Source: Salinithrix halophila (GTDB lineage Bacteria > Bacillota > Bacilli > Thermoactinomycetales > DSM-45169). From it: 64,000 bases of DNA. Position 1 is the first letter of the stretch; every line of letters begins with the position of its first letter. Shown piece by piece: positions 1 through 8,765 of this stretch. The translations under genes and the position numbers were made by a program. The notes beneath the pieces were generated by a model. That model was not told the origin of the DNA, searched no databases, and saw only the letters and a list, made by a program, of their open reading frames with translations. The stretch spans positions 496,001-560,000 of the forward strand of contig NZ_JBHSAP010000009.1 in the NCBI RefSeq assembly GCF_042650125.1. The letters are read 5' to 3'.

Positions 1-231
1 CACACGATCCACTTGCTTGGCCAATCGACCGGCGAAAATAAAGGTGATCCCCAATGCCAGATAATTGGCCAGGTTAAAACGCCCGATCACCGCAAAATTG
101 TGCTGTAGCTTCCATAGATAAACATTGACAAAGGTATTGGACAAAGCTGACGAGACAGCAAACAACCCACTGATCACCAGTAAGAGCCACGCCGCCCGGT
201 CAAGCCGGTCCATCTCTCCTAATATACGCAT
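1..231 (-). CDS. MFS transporter, N-terminal part (cut by window edge)
   Basis: Seventy-seven codons are visible, starting with ATG at 231 and running off the left edge, so the C-terminal part lies outside the window. The visible residues (MRILGEMDRLDRAAWLLLVI, then two hydrophobic segments and a basic loop with KQVDR) look like the first two membrane helices and the loop of a major facilitator superfamily permease. A GGAGAG sequence lies inside the frame just after this ATG, so a start at the second ATG (codon 7) is possible. It is the last of three minus-strand genes following psd and the rhomboid gene. Substrate cannot be deduced. Confidence 0.6.
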   Translation of the reverse strand, partial: MRILGEMDRLDRAAWLLLVISGLFAVSSALSNTFVNVYLWKLQHNFAVIGRFNLANYLALGITFIFAGRLAKQVDRV

Positions 232-306
232 GGAGCCTCACCACGCATAGCTTAACCCAACAGCCCGATGTTTACAGAAAAAAGGGGGAGGTAAATCCTT
301 CACCCT

Positions 307-909
307 TTACCCAGCTTTTTTCATTCGAAGCAAAGGACCGGCCAAGAGCATACCGGCAAAAAGTCCACCTAAGTGGGCAATCAGATCAATATTTGGCACA
401 AGAATACTGATGACGATATTAACCCCAACCAGAGCAAGGATGCTTTTTCCCGTCTCCGGGTCCATCGAGCCACGCCGGAACAGGAACAAGTAAACATATA
501 CACCAAACAACCCGTAGATGGCTCCAGAAGCCCCCGCCTTAATCCCTAACTCATCAATGTAAATGGAGGCCAGATTGCCGCTGATCCCAGTTAGTATATA
601 AAGGAGGGAAAAAAGCCATCTCCCAAAAAGCCACTCCAACTGAGGGCCGAGCAAATAAAGAGCAAAACTGTTGAACAGAAAATGCATAACCCCGATATGA
701 AGGAAAATCGGGATGATCAATCGCCACCAATCCCCCCCTGAAAGCAAACGGCTCTCCAATGCACCGAAACGCAACAAGGTCTCTGGGTTAGTCGAGCCAC
801 CGCTGACAGTCATCAGAAGGAAAAAAACCGTTTGTAACAGCAGGATGGTCGTGACAACAGGAAAATAGGAGCGAAATCGGCGTAAAGGCAGCTGCGTATG
901 GTTGAACAA
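307..909 (-). CDS. Rhomboid family intramembrane serine protease
   Basis: A 200-residue membrane protein with about six hydrophobic helices. The rhomboid active site is complete: the HxxxN oxyanion motif (HFLFN, N80), the GASG nucleophile motif with Ser128, and the catalytic His179 in AHLGG. Rhomboids cleave single-pass membrane proteins within the bilayer; the substrate here is unknown. The protein is compact, without the TPR extension of B. subtilis GluP. The start is TTG at 909, chosen because AAGGAGGG lies 8 nt upstream. It sits 22 bp after psd on the same strand and is probably co-transcribed with it. Confidence 0.88.
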   Translation of the reverse strand: MFNHTQLPLRRFRSYFPVVTTILLLQTVFFLLMTVSGGSTNPETLLRFGALESRLLSGGDWWRLIIPIFLHIGVMHFLFNSFALYLLGPQLEWLFGRWLFSLLYILTGISGNLASIYIDELGIKAGASGAIYGLFGVYVYLFLFRRGSMDPETGKSILALVGVNIVISILVPNIDLIAHLGGLFAGMLLAGPLLRMKKAG

Positions 910-931
910 AGGGGTTCCCTCCTTCCTCTAC

Positions 932-1777
932 TTATGTAGAATAATGGGCGATCGGTTCCCCCATCCGTACCGTAGTCCCGGCATTCAAATGATCGACCCA
1001 TTCGATCCGATTGGATTCAAAGAGGAGGATCACGGTTGACCCGAACTCGAAGCGACCCATCTCCTCACCTTTTCCTAGTGTTTTCTCATTCGGATAATCC
1101 CGTTTCACTACTTGCTTTTTCCGGGGCCGGTTGGTTCCGATTCCGGGATCGTACGTTACCCGGATACTCCCAACATTCGTGGCTCCCACTTTTACCACAG
1201 CAACTCTCCCCGCATCCGTTTCCAGATAGGTAATCAGCCGTTCATTTCGTGCGAAAATCCCTTTAATGCGCTGGACCCCCAGAGCATTGACAGGAAACAG
1301 TGTACCCGGAATGTAAGTAAGGCCGATAACTTTTCCTTGGATAGGCGTGTGGATGCGGTGGTAATCCCGGGGGCTCAAATACAAGGTAATGAAATGGCCT
1401 CCGTTGTAACGAGCAGCCTTTTCCTGATCCCTTCCAAGAAGATCTTCCAATCGGTATGTGATCCCTTTCGCTTGCAGAAGAGTGCCATTGTCAATCTTTC
1501 CTTTTTGGGAGACCGTTCCATCGACCGGACTGGTAATTATTGAAGGATCGGGGTCGACAGGGCGGGCTCCCTCTTTTAAACCTCGCACAAAAAAATCCAA
1601 CAAGGTCGGATATTGAGCGGTGGGCTTTTCCACTTCACTCAGATCCACGTCAAAGCGGCGGATATAATAAGGAATTAAACGACGGCTGGCGCTAGTACGG
1701 GCAAATCGCCCCATCCAGCGAGATACCGTTTTTCTTGGCAGCGCCTTTAAAAGCGCGAGCAGCATCTGGTCTTTCAT
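932..1777 (-). CDS. psd: Phosphatidylserine decarboxylase proenzyme
   Basis: A 281-residue enzyme that converts phosphatidylserine to phosphatidylethanolamine at the membrane. It carries the FGST self-cleavage site near residues 245-248, where Ser becomes the pyruvoyl group, and the conserved segments SPVDGTV and LSPRDYHRIHTP. Length fits the bacterial PSD-B family. The open frame continues upstream to 2188, but that part is antisense to the SASP gene and is repetitive nonsense; ATG at 1777 with TGAGGAGG in front is the real start. It is divergent from the gamma-SASP gene, with fewer than 90 bp between the two starts, and is followed by the rhomboid gene. Confidence 0.93.
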   Translation of the reverse strand: MKDQMLLALLKALPRKTVSRWMGRFARTSASRRLIPYYIRRFDVDLSEVEKPTAQYPTLLDFFVRGLKEGARPVDPDPSIITSPVDGTVSQKGKIDNGTLLQAKGITYRLEDLLGRDQEKAARYNGGHFITLYLSPRDYHRIHTPIQGKVIGLTYIPGTLFPVNALGVQRIKGIFARNERLITYLETDAGRVAVVKVGATNVGSIRVTYDPGIGTNRPRKKQVVKRDYPNEKTLGKGEEMGRFEFGSTVILLFESNRIEWVDHLNAGTTVRMGEPIAHYST

Positions 1778-1864
1778 GGTTGCCTCCTCAGGCAATAAAT
1801 AGTCAACATTCCAGGGAGTGATTCGTTTTTTTCGGGACACAATACTTACCACGGAGGTGATACA

Positions 1865-2167
1865 ATGGCTTATCAACCCAAAGGGGCTTCCAAAACCAAC
1901 GCCCAACAAGTTCGTCAGCAAAATCAGCAAGCCGCTCAGCAAGGCGCTCAGCAAGGCGCTCAACAACAACGCTTTGCTAATGAGTTTGCTTCTGAGACGA
2001 ACGCTCAACAAGTTCGCCAGCAAAATCAGCAAGCCGCTCAGCGAGGCGCTCAGCAAGGAGCTCAACAACAACGCTTTGCTAACGAGTTTGCTTCTGAGAC
2101 GAACGCTCAACAAGTTCGTCAAAAGAACCAACAGGCAGAAGCCCAAAAGCAGCAACGTCAGCAGTAA
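1865..2167 (+). CDS. sspE: Gamma-type small acid-soluble spore protein
   Basis: A 100-residue protein made almost wholly of Q, A, N, R and S, with two copies of FANEFASETNAQQVRQ-type sequence. The segment EFASET is the kind of site cut by the germination protease Gpr in gamma-SASPs. These proteins do not bind DNA; they are an amino-acid store degraded on germination. CGGAGGTG precedes ATG at 1865. A weak forespore (SigmaG-like) promoter could be GAGTG with CACAATA near 1845, but both elements have mismatches. A strong hairpin terminator follows at 2181. The protein is built from 34-residue tandem units. Confidence 0.93.
   Translation: MAYQPKGASKTNAQQVRQQNQQAAQQGAQQGAQQQRFANEFASETNAQQVRQQNQQAAQRGAQQGAQQQRFANEFASETNAQQVRQKNQQAEAQKQQRQQ
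1895..2098 (+). repeat. 102-bp tandem duplication inside the gamma-SASP gene
   Basis: Codons 11-44 and 45-78 encode nearly the same 34 residues, beginning TNAQQVRQQNQQAA, and a third partial unit starts at codon 79. At DNA level the units differ at only a few positions. Internal repetition is normal for gamma-SASPs, and the copy number tends to vary between strains. Confidence 0.85.
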
Positions 2168-2180
2168 CTTGAATGAACTG

Positions 2181-2216
2181 GATCCCATCCTGCTAAAGCA
2201 GGATGGGATCTTTTAT
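2181..2216. terminator. Rho-independent terminator between gamma-SASP and DUF502 genes
   Basis: A perfect 13-bp stem, GATCCCATCCTGC with loop TAAA, is followed by TTTTATTT. It lies 13 bp after the SASP stop and overlaps the 3' end of the convergent DUF502 gene. Confidence 0.9.
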
Positions 2217-2827
2217 TTACCGGCAACTCCCGCAGACAAAACCATACGGAGGGCTTCATCCACAGATAGATTCAATACTTCCACCTGTTCAGCTTTATAC
2301 CAGTGAAGGTCACCAGCGAACTGCATACTCTGAGGAAAATAGACGCCCAGGTACTCATTTCCGTCTGCGGTAGTAAACCGGGGTTCTTTTACTGTCAAAA
2401 ATCCAATCCGCTTCGAATTGGCCACCGTAACGAAGACAACAGTGTCAAAGGATTTTTTTTCTCCAATGAAAGAATGAATCGTGTCCTTCAGCGTGCCGTA
2501 CAATCCCTTAACCAGCGGGATATGGTGGATAAGGGCCTCTACCCGTTCCAACAGCTTTTTAACAAACAACCAGCGGGCCAGCATCCCGATCAAGGTGATG
2601 ATCACCAAGATTAGAACCAATCCTGCACCAGGAAAAGCAAGCGCCTCCGATAACCAGGAGATATTTTCTACGCCTTTAGGAAGCCATCCGATCCCCCAAT
2701 TGTTGAGAAGATGATAGACATATTGAAGCAGGTAGATGGTCCCCGCCAATGGCAGAACGACCAACAGCCCGTTAAGGAAGAAAAGGGTAAGACGCTTGAC
2801 GACCCTGGAGCGTTTCAACTGGGACAC
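2213..2827 (-). CDS. DUF502 family membrane protein
   Basis: A 204-residue protein with a basic N-terminus, a first membrane helix at about residues 12-35 and a second at about 60-85, then a soluble domain with IPLVKGLYGTLKD and the DUF502-typical KEPRFTT and VYFPQS segments. The biochemical function of DUF502 (PF04367) is not established. The start is GTG at 2827, only 6 bp after the stop of the penicillin-binding protein gene, so the two are translationally close and probably one operon. AAAGGCGG is a modest ribosome site. Confidence 0.85.
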   Translation of the reverse strand: MSQLKRSRVVKRLTLFFLNGLLVVLPLAGTIYLLQYVYHLLNNWGIGWLPKGVENISWLSEALAFPGAGLVLILVIITLIGMLARWLFVKKLLERVEALIHHIPLVKGLYGTLKDTIHSFIGEKKSFDTVVFVTVANSKRIGFLTVKEPRFTTADGNEYLGVYFPQSMQFAGDLHWYKAEQVEVLNLSVDEALRMVLSAGVAGK

Positions 2828-2833
2828 CCGCCT

Positions 2834-4834
2834 TTACTGTTTCTTCTTCATGAATCGTTCATAGTAATTCGTGATGAGGTTTTCGGCGATAGGACCCGCC
2901 CCTCTCCCACCGTATCCCCCTTCGGGGACGATGACCGCGACAGCGATTTCCGGGTCGTCCGCAGGGGCATAGGCGATAAAAACAGAGTTTTCCACCCGAC
3001 CCCGGCCGGGGATGTCCTGTTCTGATGTCCCTGTCTTGGCAGCCACTTGGAAAGGCAGGTTCTTAAACAAATGAGAAGCGGTCCCGCCGGGTTGAGTGAC
3101 AGCTTTCATACCAGCCTGAGCCGTTTGGAAGTAGCGTTTGTCGATGCTGGAATGATTCAGTACTTCCGGCTTTATGTCCTTTACCTGCTTGCTGGTATGA
3201 TTCTTTACCTTTTCCACCAGTTGGGGTCGCATGCGCTTTCCGTCATTGGCCACCGTGGCGGTAAATTGAGCCAGTTGCATAGCGGTGTAGCGCTGGGCCT
3301 GTCCGAAAGAAGCGAGCACCATGCCACTCAAGCCAGAAAAGTTGTCGGCGATGGAGACATAATCCTCCGTCCCGTCCGCTTCTCCTTTCAAGGGGACCCC
3401 GGTACGGACGCCCAATCCGAATTCATGGGTGTACTTTTGAAACTCTTTAATGCTCTTCTTCCCCTCCTGTCGGTACCAACGGCTCCCGATCCAAGTGAAG
3501 AAAGTGTTGGCCGATTTGGCCAGCGCTTTTTTTGCGTTCAGGATCCCGTAATTATGGCCACCGGAATTGCGAATGGGCGGTGTTGCAGGAGCATAGTAAA
3601 AGGTTCCCGGATCACGAAAGGTGGTATAAGGGCTGATCAGCCCTTTATCGAGAGCCATCAGTGCTGTCATCGGTTTGAACGTGGAACCGAGCGGCAAAAC
3701 CGACAACGGATGGCGACGGTACTCCTTCTCTGGATCCGAGGCGTACCTTGCATCATAGGGAGCTTCAGTGATCGTGCCGTTTCGGATGGTATAGGTCAGC
3801 TTTTTATAATCATCTGCAGTAACGGCACCGTTCCAAATATCCGGATCGTAATCCGGATAACTGATCATCGATCGGATCCGTCCTGTTTTTACTTCCATCG
3901 CCACCGCATAAGCGTTACGGGCATAAGGTGAGCGATCTCTGCCCGGGGCACGGTTACGCAGGTATTCCAAATGCTTCTCGGTAAACCGTTCCCCTTCTAG
4001 CTGCATCTTTTCGTCCAAAGTCATATAGAGACTGTTCCCCGGCTTAGGGTTTACTTGCTTAATCACTTCGACCAGTTTGCCGGAAGAGTTGACGCGGACG
4101 AGGCGGTAACCGTTATGACCTCGCAGCTGATCCTGATAGCTGTATTCGATTCCGTCCATCCCCACTTGTTCCCAATCCAGGTAACCACCCTCATCCGGTT
4201 CTTTCTGAGCCTTTTTATACTTTTCCAGCGCTGTCTTCGCTCCCTGGAACTGGCGAACGTACCCGATTGTTTGAACGGCAAATGTATCGTCCCGGTACTC
4301 TCGTAAAGGCTCGAGAATCACATTTACTCCTTTATAATCGGCGGTGTTCTCCGACAAACGGGCCACTTCTTTTTTCGTCAGACGGTCCTTAATTTTTTTA
4401 GGATAGTAGGGGGGCTGTTTGCGTGGAACCTGATTACCTTTGGAATCCAGCCCTACATCCATGTTCTTCATTACCTCGGAGAGAGGCATATCGAGTGCTT
4501 TGGCCAGTTTTTTTGCAGTGGCCAGTTTCGCCTCCGCTGATTCATCCGTCTCCAGATAGATCGCGGTATAAAGCGTTTGACTCCCGACCAGTAGTTTTCC
4601 GTTCCGGTCATAAATATTTCCTCGAGGTGCAACAACAGGAATCTGCTTAAAGTTGTTCTCCGCCGCCAGTTTGTGATATTTGTCCCCGCCGCCCAACTGT
4701 ACCCAGCTGAGGCGCAAAAGTAAGGCGACAAACAACAGAAACACAATGATCCACAATACGTGGAGGCGGTGGAAGGTCATCTCTTTTTCTCCGACCATGC
4801 GGCGTTGGAGTTTCAGCATAGGAAGTGGCTTCAA
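2834..4834 (-). CDS. Class B penicillin-binding protein (PBP2-type peptidoglycan transpeptidase)
   Basis: A bitopic enzyme that crosslinks peptidoglycan. Numbering on the longest form: membrane helix 26-46; PBP dimerisation domain from about 70 with the APRGNIYDRNG signature; transpeptidase domain with STFK nucleophile Ser384, the SAN motif, and KTGT near the C-terminus. No PASTA repeats follow, so it resembles the elongation or PbpA-type group more than SpoVD. The start is uncertain: TTG at 4834 has GAGAGG directly against it, ATG lies at 4819, and ATG at 4780 has the best-spaced GGAG. The DUF502 gene follows after 6 bp. Confidence 0.88.
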   Translation of the reverse strand: MKPLPMLKLQRRMVGEKEMTFHRLHVLWIIVFLLFVALLLRLSWVQLGGGDKYHKLAAENNFKQIPVVAPRGNIYDRNGKLLVGSQTLYTAIYLETDESAEAKLATAKKLAKALDMPLSEVMKNMDVGLDSKGNQVPRKQPPYYPKKIKDRLTKKEVARLSENTADYKGVNVILEPLREYRDDTFAVQTIGYVRQFQGAKTALEKYKKAQKEPDEGGYLDWEQVGMDGIEYSYQDQLRGHNGYRLVRVNSSGKLVEVIKQVNPKPGNSLYMTLDEKMQLEGERFTEKHLEYLRNRAPGRDRSPYARNAYAVAMEVKTGRIRSMISYPDYDPDIWNGAVTADDYKKLTYTIRNGTITEAPYDARYASDPEKEYRRHPLSVLPLGSTFKPMTALMALDKGLISPYTTFRDPGTFYYAPATPPIRNSGGHNYGILNAKKALAKSANTFFTWIGSRWYRQEGKKSIKEFQKYTHEFGLGVRTGVPLKGEADGTEDYVSIADNFSGLSGMVLASFGQAQRYTAMQLAQFTATVANDGKRMRPQLVEKVKNHTSKQVKDIKPEVLNHSSIDKRYFQTAQAGMKAVTQPGGTASHLFKNLPFQVAAKTGTSEQDIPGRGRVENSVFIAYAPADDPEIAVAVIVPEGGYGGRGAGPIAENLITNYYERFMKKKQ

Positions 4835-5007
4835 CCTCTCTCATTCTTAAACCGATTTGCCCCTACAGTTTACCACAAAAAAAGACGGATTCAGAGTCGG
4901 AACGGATCGAATTTCCATCATAACCTTCGGACATATGCGGTGACCCCCGATCTTTTTAAAACATACCTTGCTAAAGAACGAACTTTATAGATGGGAGATT
5001 AAAACGC

Positions 5008-6300
5008 ATGTCTCAAACCCAATATCAGTGGATCCGTGAATTCGGGAAACGAATGGATTCCAACCTCCGCAGCTCTCTAATCCACCGGCTCTCCGTCCTA
5101 CGATGGATTCCCTGCGTCATGCACCGATCTGCAATCCGTATGATTCACCGACTTAGCCGTCTGCCTGTATTGGTCCAGTTGGAAGATGATGCGGTAGTCG
5201 GGAGTGCTTGGCAACAGAGCCTAAGTAACCTTCACACCCCACCCGATTACTATGACAGCATTCGCACCTACCGGATGGACCTCACCCCGAACCAACTTCA
5301 GGAAATCCTGACTTATCCGGAAGTCCGCAGGGCTTACCTGGACCGGAAAGTTTATACACTATTGGATGTCGCTTCGAAGACGGTTGAAGCTCCTCTTGCC
5401 TGGTCTCTGGACAATGAAGGGCAAGGAGCGACCATCGCCGTCATCGATACAGGTATTCACCCCCACCCCGATCTGACGAGCCCCCGTTCCCGCATCCTCG
5501 CCTTCAAAGATTTTGTCAAAGGAAAAAACCAGCCCTATGATGATAACGGTCATGGTACCCACTGCTCCGGGGACGCAGCCGGAAACGGTTTTTCCTCTGA
5601 TGGAAAGTATAAAGGACCGGCTCCCGCCGCCGGGCTAGTCGGTGTTAAGGTGCTTACGAAAGTGGGATCAGGCAACCTGTCCAATGTAATCGCCGGTATT
5701 CAATGGTGTATTGATAATCGGGAGAAATATAATATCCGCATCATCTCGCTTTCCTTAGGCAGTCGAAGCACCACTTCCTACCGGGAAGACCCCGTCGCAC
5801 AAATCACAGAGAAGGCATGGGAACAGGGGATTGTGGTTGTCGCCGCCGCTGGAAACGACGGCCCGGATGCTGGTACGATCAGCAGCCCGGGTATCCACCC
5901 CCGGATTCTCACCGTAGGGGCTACCGACGATAAAGGGACCCCCGAGGAAGCGGATGATATCATCGCCCCATTTTCCAGTCGGGGGCCCACCTCGGATGGA
6001 ATCAACAAACCCGACCTCGTGGCTCCTGGGACTGCAATCACCAGCTTGCGAGTCAAGGGCTCCTATATTGACAAAACCTCGCCTGACAGCCAGGTGGGTG
6101 AACATTATTGCACCCTTTCTGGAACCTCCATGGCCACTCCAATTGTTGCCGGATTAGCAGCCGTTCTCCTTACCAGCCATCCCGATTGGACCCCGGATCA
6201 AGTCAAAAAAGCGCTAATCGATAGTGCCCACGATATGGGTCGTCCTCCCGATGAACAAGGTGCCGGATGTGTCCGGTTGGACCGATCTCTCCTGGATTAA
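5008..6300 (+). CDS. Leaderless S8 family subtilisin-like serine protease (AprX-like)
   Basis: A 430-residue subtilase with the full triad: Asp147 in AVIDTG, His182 in NGHGTH, Ser374 in SGTSMATP. There is no signal peptide; the N-terminal 130 residues form an arginine-rich region with a propeptide-like segment. Size and organisation resemble B. subtilis AprX, an intracellular protease of stationary phase. ATG at 5008 has only a weak GGGAG upstream. It is convergent with a second leaderless subtilase at 6378-7514, with a hairpin between them. A cytoplasmic or forespore role is inference. Confidence 0.88.
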   Translation: MSQTQYQWIREFGKRMDSNLRSSLIHRLSVLRWIPCVMHRSAIRMIHRLSRLPVLVQLEDDAVVGSAWQQSLSNLHTPPDYYDSIRTYRMDLTPNQLQEILTYPEVRRAYLDRKVYTLLDVASKTVEAPLAWSLDNEGQGATIAVIDTGIHPHPDLTSPRSRILAFKDFVKGKNQPYDDNGHGTHCSGDAAGNGFSSDGKYKGPAPAAGLVGVKVLTKVGSGNLSNVIAGIQWCIDNREKYNIRIISLSLGSRSTTSYREDPVAQITEKAWEQGIVVVAAAGNDGPDAGTISSPGIHPRILTVGATDDKGTPEEADDIIAPFSSRGPTSDGINKPDLVAPGTAITSLRVKGSYIDKTSPDSQVGEHYCTLSGTSMATPIVAGLAAVLLTSHPDWTPDQVKKALIDSAHDMGRPPDEQGAGCVRLDRSLLD

Positions 6301-6312
6301 AACAAATCGATA

Positions 6313-6353
6313 GAGGCCAGGGCCATTCTCCCTCTCAGAATGACCCTGGCCTC
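6313..6353. terminator. Hairpin between two convergent subtilase genes
   Basis: A long stem, GAGGCCAGGGCCATTCT paired across a short loop with one mismatch. The T-rich tail (TTTGTTTT) is on the minus strand, so it best ends transcription of the 6378-7514 gene, and may also act for the plus-strand gene. Confidence 0.75.
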
Positions 6354-6377
6354 TGCCTTGGGGTTCCGGCCTCTTCC

Positions 6378-7514
6378 TCAGGGAACATACTTCCCCATAT
6401 ATCTGGCTAGCAGCTGGACAGAGTGGTGGGCGTTCAAGAGTCCAACCCGAAAACCGCTCTGCAGGGTCACCGTTGATTGGGTGATTAGTTGGCGCACCTG
6501 GTCCGGTGTGAGATCCGGCTGTAAATAGAGAAGGAGGGCTACCGCTCCTGCCGCATGGGGAACAGCCATTGAGGTGCCGCTCATTTCGCGTGTCGTGCCG
6601 TTTAACCAGGCTGACGATACTTTATCCCCCGGAGCCGCTAGATCCACACCAGGTCCTGTGTTGCTGAAAGTTGCGATTTTATTGGATTTATCGGTAGCCG
6701 TCACCCCGATCGTCTCTGTAAAGCGTGCCGGGTAATCAATGTTACCGGATGCCCCCTGATTTCCTGCGGCGGCTACCATGATAATTCCTTTTCGATACGC
6801 CGTATTGATCGCTTGACGGAGCGTATCGGAAACTTTCGGCATTCCAAAACTCATGTTAATAACCTGCATACGATTTTCAATGCACCAATTGATGGCCGAT
6901 AAAAGATCAGAAAGATTTGCGCTTCCTTTTCGGTTAAACGCTTTCACTGCATAAAGATGGGCACGGGGAGCCATACCGATAACCCCCTGCTCCTCAGAAC
7001 GACCGGCAATTGTCCCGGCAACATGGGTGCCGTGTCCATTGTAATCATAAGGAGTGAACATCGGAGAGAGGATATTAACTCCGCCTTTATAGTTATCCCG
7101 AATGGCAGCGTGATCATTGGCGATACCCGTGTCGATCACCGCCACCCGGACCCCCCTTCCCTTCGTATAACGCCAAACCTTTTGGGCGGCAGTCTTTTCA
7201 ATGCCCCAGGGAAGTTTGCTCTTACGTTCCGATACTTCACCGATATAAGGATCCGTGATGGTAATGCGAAGGTCCGGTTCCCAATAAGCTACATCAGGGT
7301 GGCCTTCCAGACTGTAAAGACCATCTCCTCCGTAAAACTCACCGATCACTACTCCCAGGTGGGGAAGAACCCGCAGGGGACGGCCGCCGCATCGGTTCAT
7401 TTCCCGCAAGCAGTGATTAGGATTCCGATAACTCTTCAGATAGAAAATTTTTCTCACCCGCGGCCTGCGGTTAAAAATCGGCATCGGATCCGGCAGCCAA
7501 TCGGGCTTCATCAT
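6378..7514 (-). CDS. Leaderless S8 family subtilisin-like serine protease
   Basis: A 378-residue subtilase. The triad is present: Asp in VAVIDTGIA near residue 130, His in NGHGTHVAG near 160, Ser in SGTSMAVPHAAG near 320. The first 110 residues look like an inhibitor_I9-type propeptide or spacer (RPLRVLPHLGVVIGEFYGG) and there is no signal peptide. ATG at 7514 has AAGGAG 9 nt upstream. It is more subtilisin-like in its core than the convergent AprX-like gene, so the pair is not a recent duplication. It is divergent from the small gene at 7605. Confidence 0.87.
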   Translation of the reverse strand: MMKPDWLPDPMPIFNRRPRVRKIFYLKSYRNPNHCLREMNRCGGRPLRVLPHLGVVIGEFYGGDGLYSLEGHPDVAYWEPDLRITITDPYIGEVSERKSKLPWGIEKTAAQKVWRYTKGRGVRVAVIDTGIANDHAAIRDNYKGGVNILSPMFTPYDYNGHGTHVAGTIAGRSEEQGVIGMAPRAHLYAVKAFNRKGSANLSDLLSAINWCIENRMQVINMSFGMPKVSDTLRQAINTAYRKGIIMVAAAGNQGASGNIDYPARFTETIGVTATDKSNKIATFSNTGPGVDLAAPGDKVSSAWLNGTTREMSGTSMAVPHAAGAVALLLYLQPDLTPDQVRQLITQSTVTLQSGFRVGLLNAHHSVQLLARYMGKYVP

Positions 7515-7604
7515 GTCGACTTCAACTCCTTATCACTCACTGATAAACCCACGCCTGAATATATTGAGACGGATTCAAACCACGTATCGAGGAGAGTGCC
7601 GCCG

Positions 7605-8138
7605 GTGAAACCACCCAAGCTGTATACCTCCCGTCCGAAAAGAAAGAAACCGTCTCCCCGCCGTATCCGAGAAAAAACCATTGACCCCGTCCCCCGGGAA
7701 GAATTTGTATATTCCACTCTCTCCCAGCGGGTTGAAGAGGCTCGCCATCTATCCAAAACCCTGGAATCTTATGCATCCAAGATGGATCAATGGTTGAGCG
7801 CCTTAGCCAACTTATCCTATGCCATGAAAGACAAAACGGCTTTTCAGGAAGTTATGCAAGCCCTATCCCAGCTGAGATCAGAAACATCCGCAAAACCCAG
7901 TCCTGGGGGGAAAAAAGGCTCTCCCGGCTCTCAATCGGGAAATTCTTCATCAAAATTAGGTGCCAATATACCTAATCCGAGATCCCTGCTTCCCAAATGG
8001 AGCCCCCCCTCCAAAAAAGCCGACCCGTTTCCCCCTTATCCGAAGCCTCACTCCAGAGATGGTGACAGCCTTTACGACCTTCTTAATGCCCCCAGATTTC
8101 CAGAACTAGTCGACAAAGTGATGAAGTATAAGAAATAA
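7605..8138 (+). CDS. Hypothetical protein, basic and proline-rich
   Basis: A 177-residue protein I do not recognise. The N-terminus is strongly basic (RPKRKKPSPRRIREK). A helical middle part follows (about residues 40-90, LSQRVEEARHLSKTLESYA), then a Ser/Gly/Pro/Lys-rich low-complexity region and a short ordered tail (LYDLLNAPRFPELVDKVMKY). GTG at 7605 is chosen because GAGGAG lies 9 nt upstream; the same frame is open far upstream but that part is antisense to the subtilase gene. The composition resembles minor spore coat proteins, which is only a guess. Confidence 0.7.
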   Translation: MKPPKLYTSRPKRKKPSPRRIREKTIDPVPREEFVYSTLSQRVEEARHLSKTLESYASKMDQWLSALANLSYAMKDKTAFQEVMQALSQLRSETSAKPSPGGKKGSPGSQSGNSSSKLGANIPNPRSLLPKWSPPSKKADPFPPYPKPHSRDGDSLYDLLNAPRFPELVDKVMKYKK

Positions 8139-8155
8139 ACAGAATGAATTCCCGC

Positions 8156-8183
8156 AACGGGCTGCCTATCGCAGCCCGTTTTC
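8156..8183. terminator. Hairpin between convergent hypothetical genes
   Basis: A perfect 10-bp stem AACGGGCTGC with loop CTATC, ending in TTTTC on the plus strand. It overlaps the 3' end of the convergent gene at 8182. Confidence 0.75.
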
Positions 8184-8547
8184 AACCACGCCCCTTGTTT
8201 TTTTGCCGCTTTCTCTTTCGGGAAGCGCCCTCCCTGCTCATGCTTTCCTCGAGCTGCCGGGCCCGTTTCTTGGGGATCCGTCCTTGGTCTGCCAATCGGC
8301 TTACAGCCCGGGACGGGTCTCCCGCATCGATGACGGTATCCATTAATTTTTTCAATTCCTCATTGGAAACCGGGGCCTGCGTCAACTGGCGGATATATTC
8401 GAAAAAGCCGTCCAGACCCTGACGGTTATAACTTTCTTTCGCGTCCTGGAGCAATTGGTCCATGAGCTTTTCGTTCACCACGTTACGGCCCACCGTCTGA
8501 TTGATCCAATCAGCAAATTGTCCCTTTGTCAGCTTGGAATCCGACAT
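8182..8547 (-). CDS. Hypothetical protein, helical with basic tail
   Basis: A 121-residue soluble protein of unknown function. It is mostly predicted helix (LTKGQFADWINQTVGRNVV, LMDQLLQDAKESY) and ends in a Lys/Arg-rich tail (RKRKRQKNKGRG) that could bind nucleic acid. ATG at 8547 has AGAAGGAGG at good spacing, which makes translation convincing. No family domain is recognised. Confidence 0.75.
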   Translation of the reverse strand: MSDSKLTKGQFADWINQTVGRNVVNEKLMDQLLQDAKESYNRQGLDGFFEYIRQLTQAPVSNEELKKLMDTVIDAGDPSRAVSRLADQGRIPKKRARQLEESMSREGASRKRKRQKNKGRG

Positions 8548-8692
8548 AGGATCCCTCCTTCTCTGCGGGGCGTGAGCATCCCCCTTATACCACTACATGT
8601 ATGTGGGGGTTGGGGGAATGCACACGTCAGATACCCATCCCGGGACGAAAAGGGCGGGCGCCCATCCCAAGCTCGAAGTTACCGATCCACAC

Positions 8693-8717
8693 AAAAAAAC
8701 CTGCACATATGTGCAGG
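8693..8717 (-). terminator. Rho-independent terminator after the cyclase gene
   Basis: A perfect palindrome CCTGCACATATGTGCAGG is followed on the minus strand by seven T residues. It lies about 50 bp after the stop of the 8766-9398 gene and closes the zwf-cyclase unit. Confidence 0.88.
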
Positions 8718-8765
8718 TGAGTGATTGACAATAGGGAGTTCCGGGGGCGTAAAGCCGGATCAGGA

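Noticed and set aside
1778..2188. N-terminal extension of the psd frame
   Set aside because: It is the antisense reading of the gamma-SASP repeats (Leu/Ser-rich nonsense) and the proper psd start with ribosome site is at 1777.
1818..2306. Plus-strand 162-codon frame over the SASP gene
   Set aside because: It is another frame of the same repeats and runs through the terminator; the 1865 frame has the ribosome site and SASP motifs.
6957..7604. Long upstream extension of the 7605-8138 gene
   Set aside because: It is antisense to the subtilase triad region and has no ribosome site; GTG at 7605 has one.
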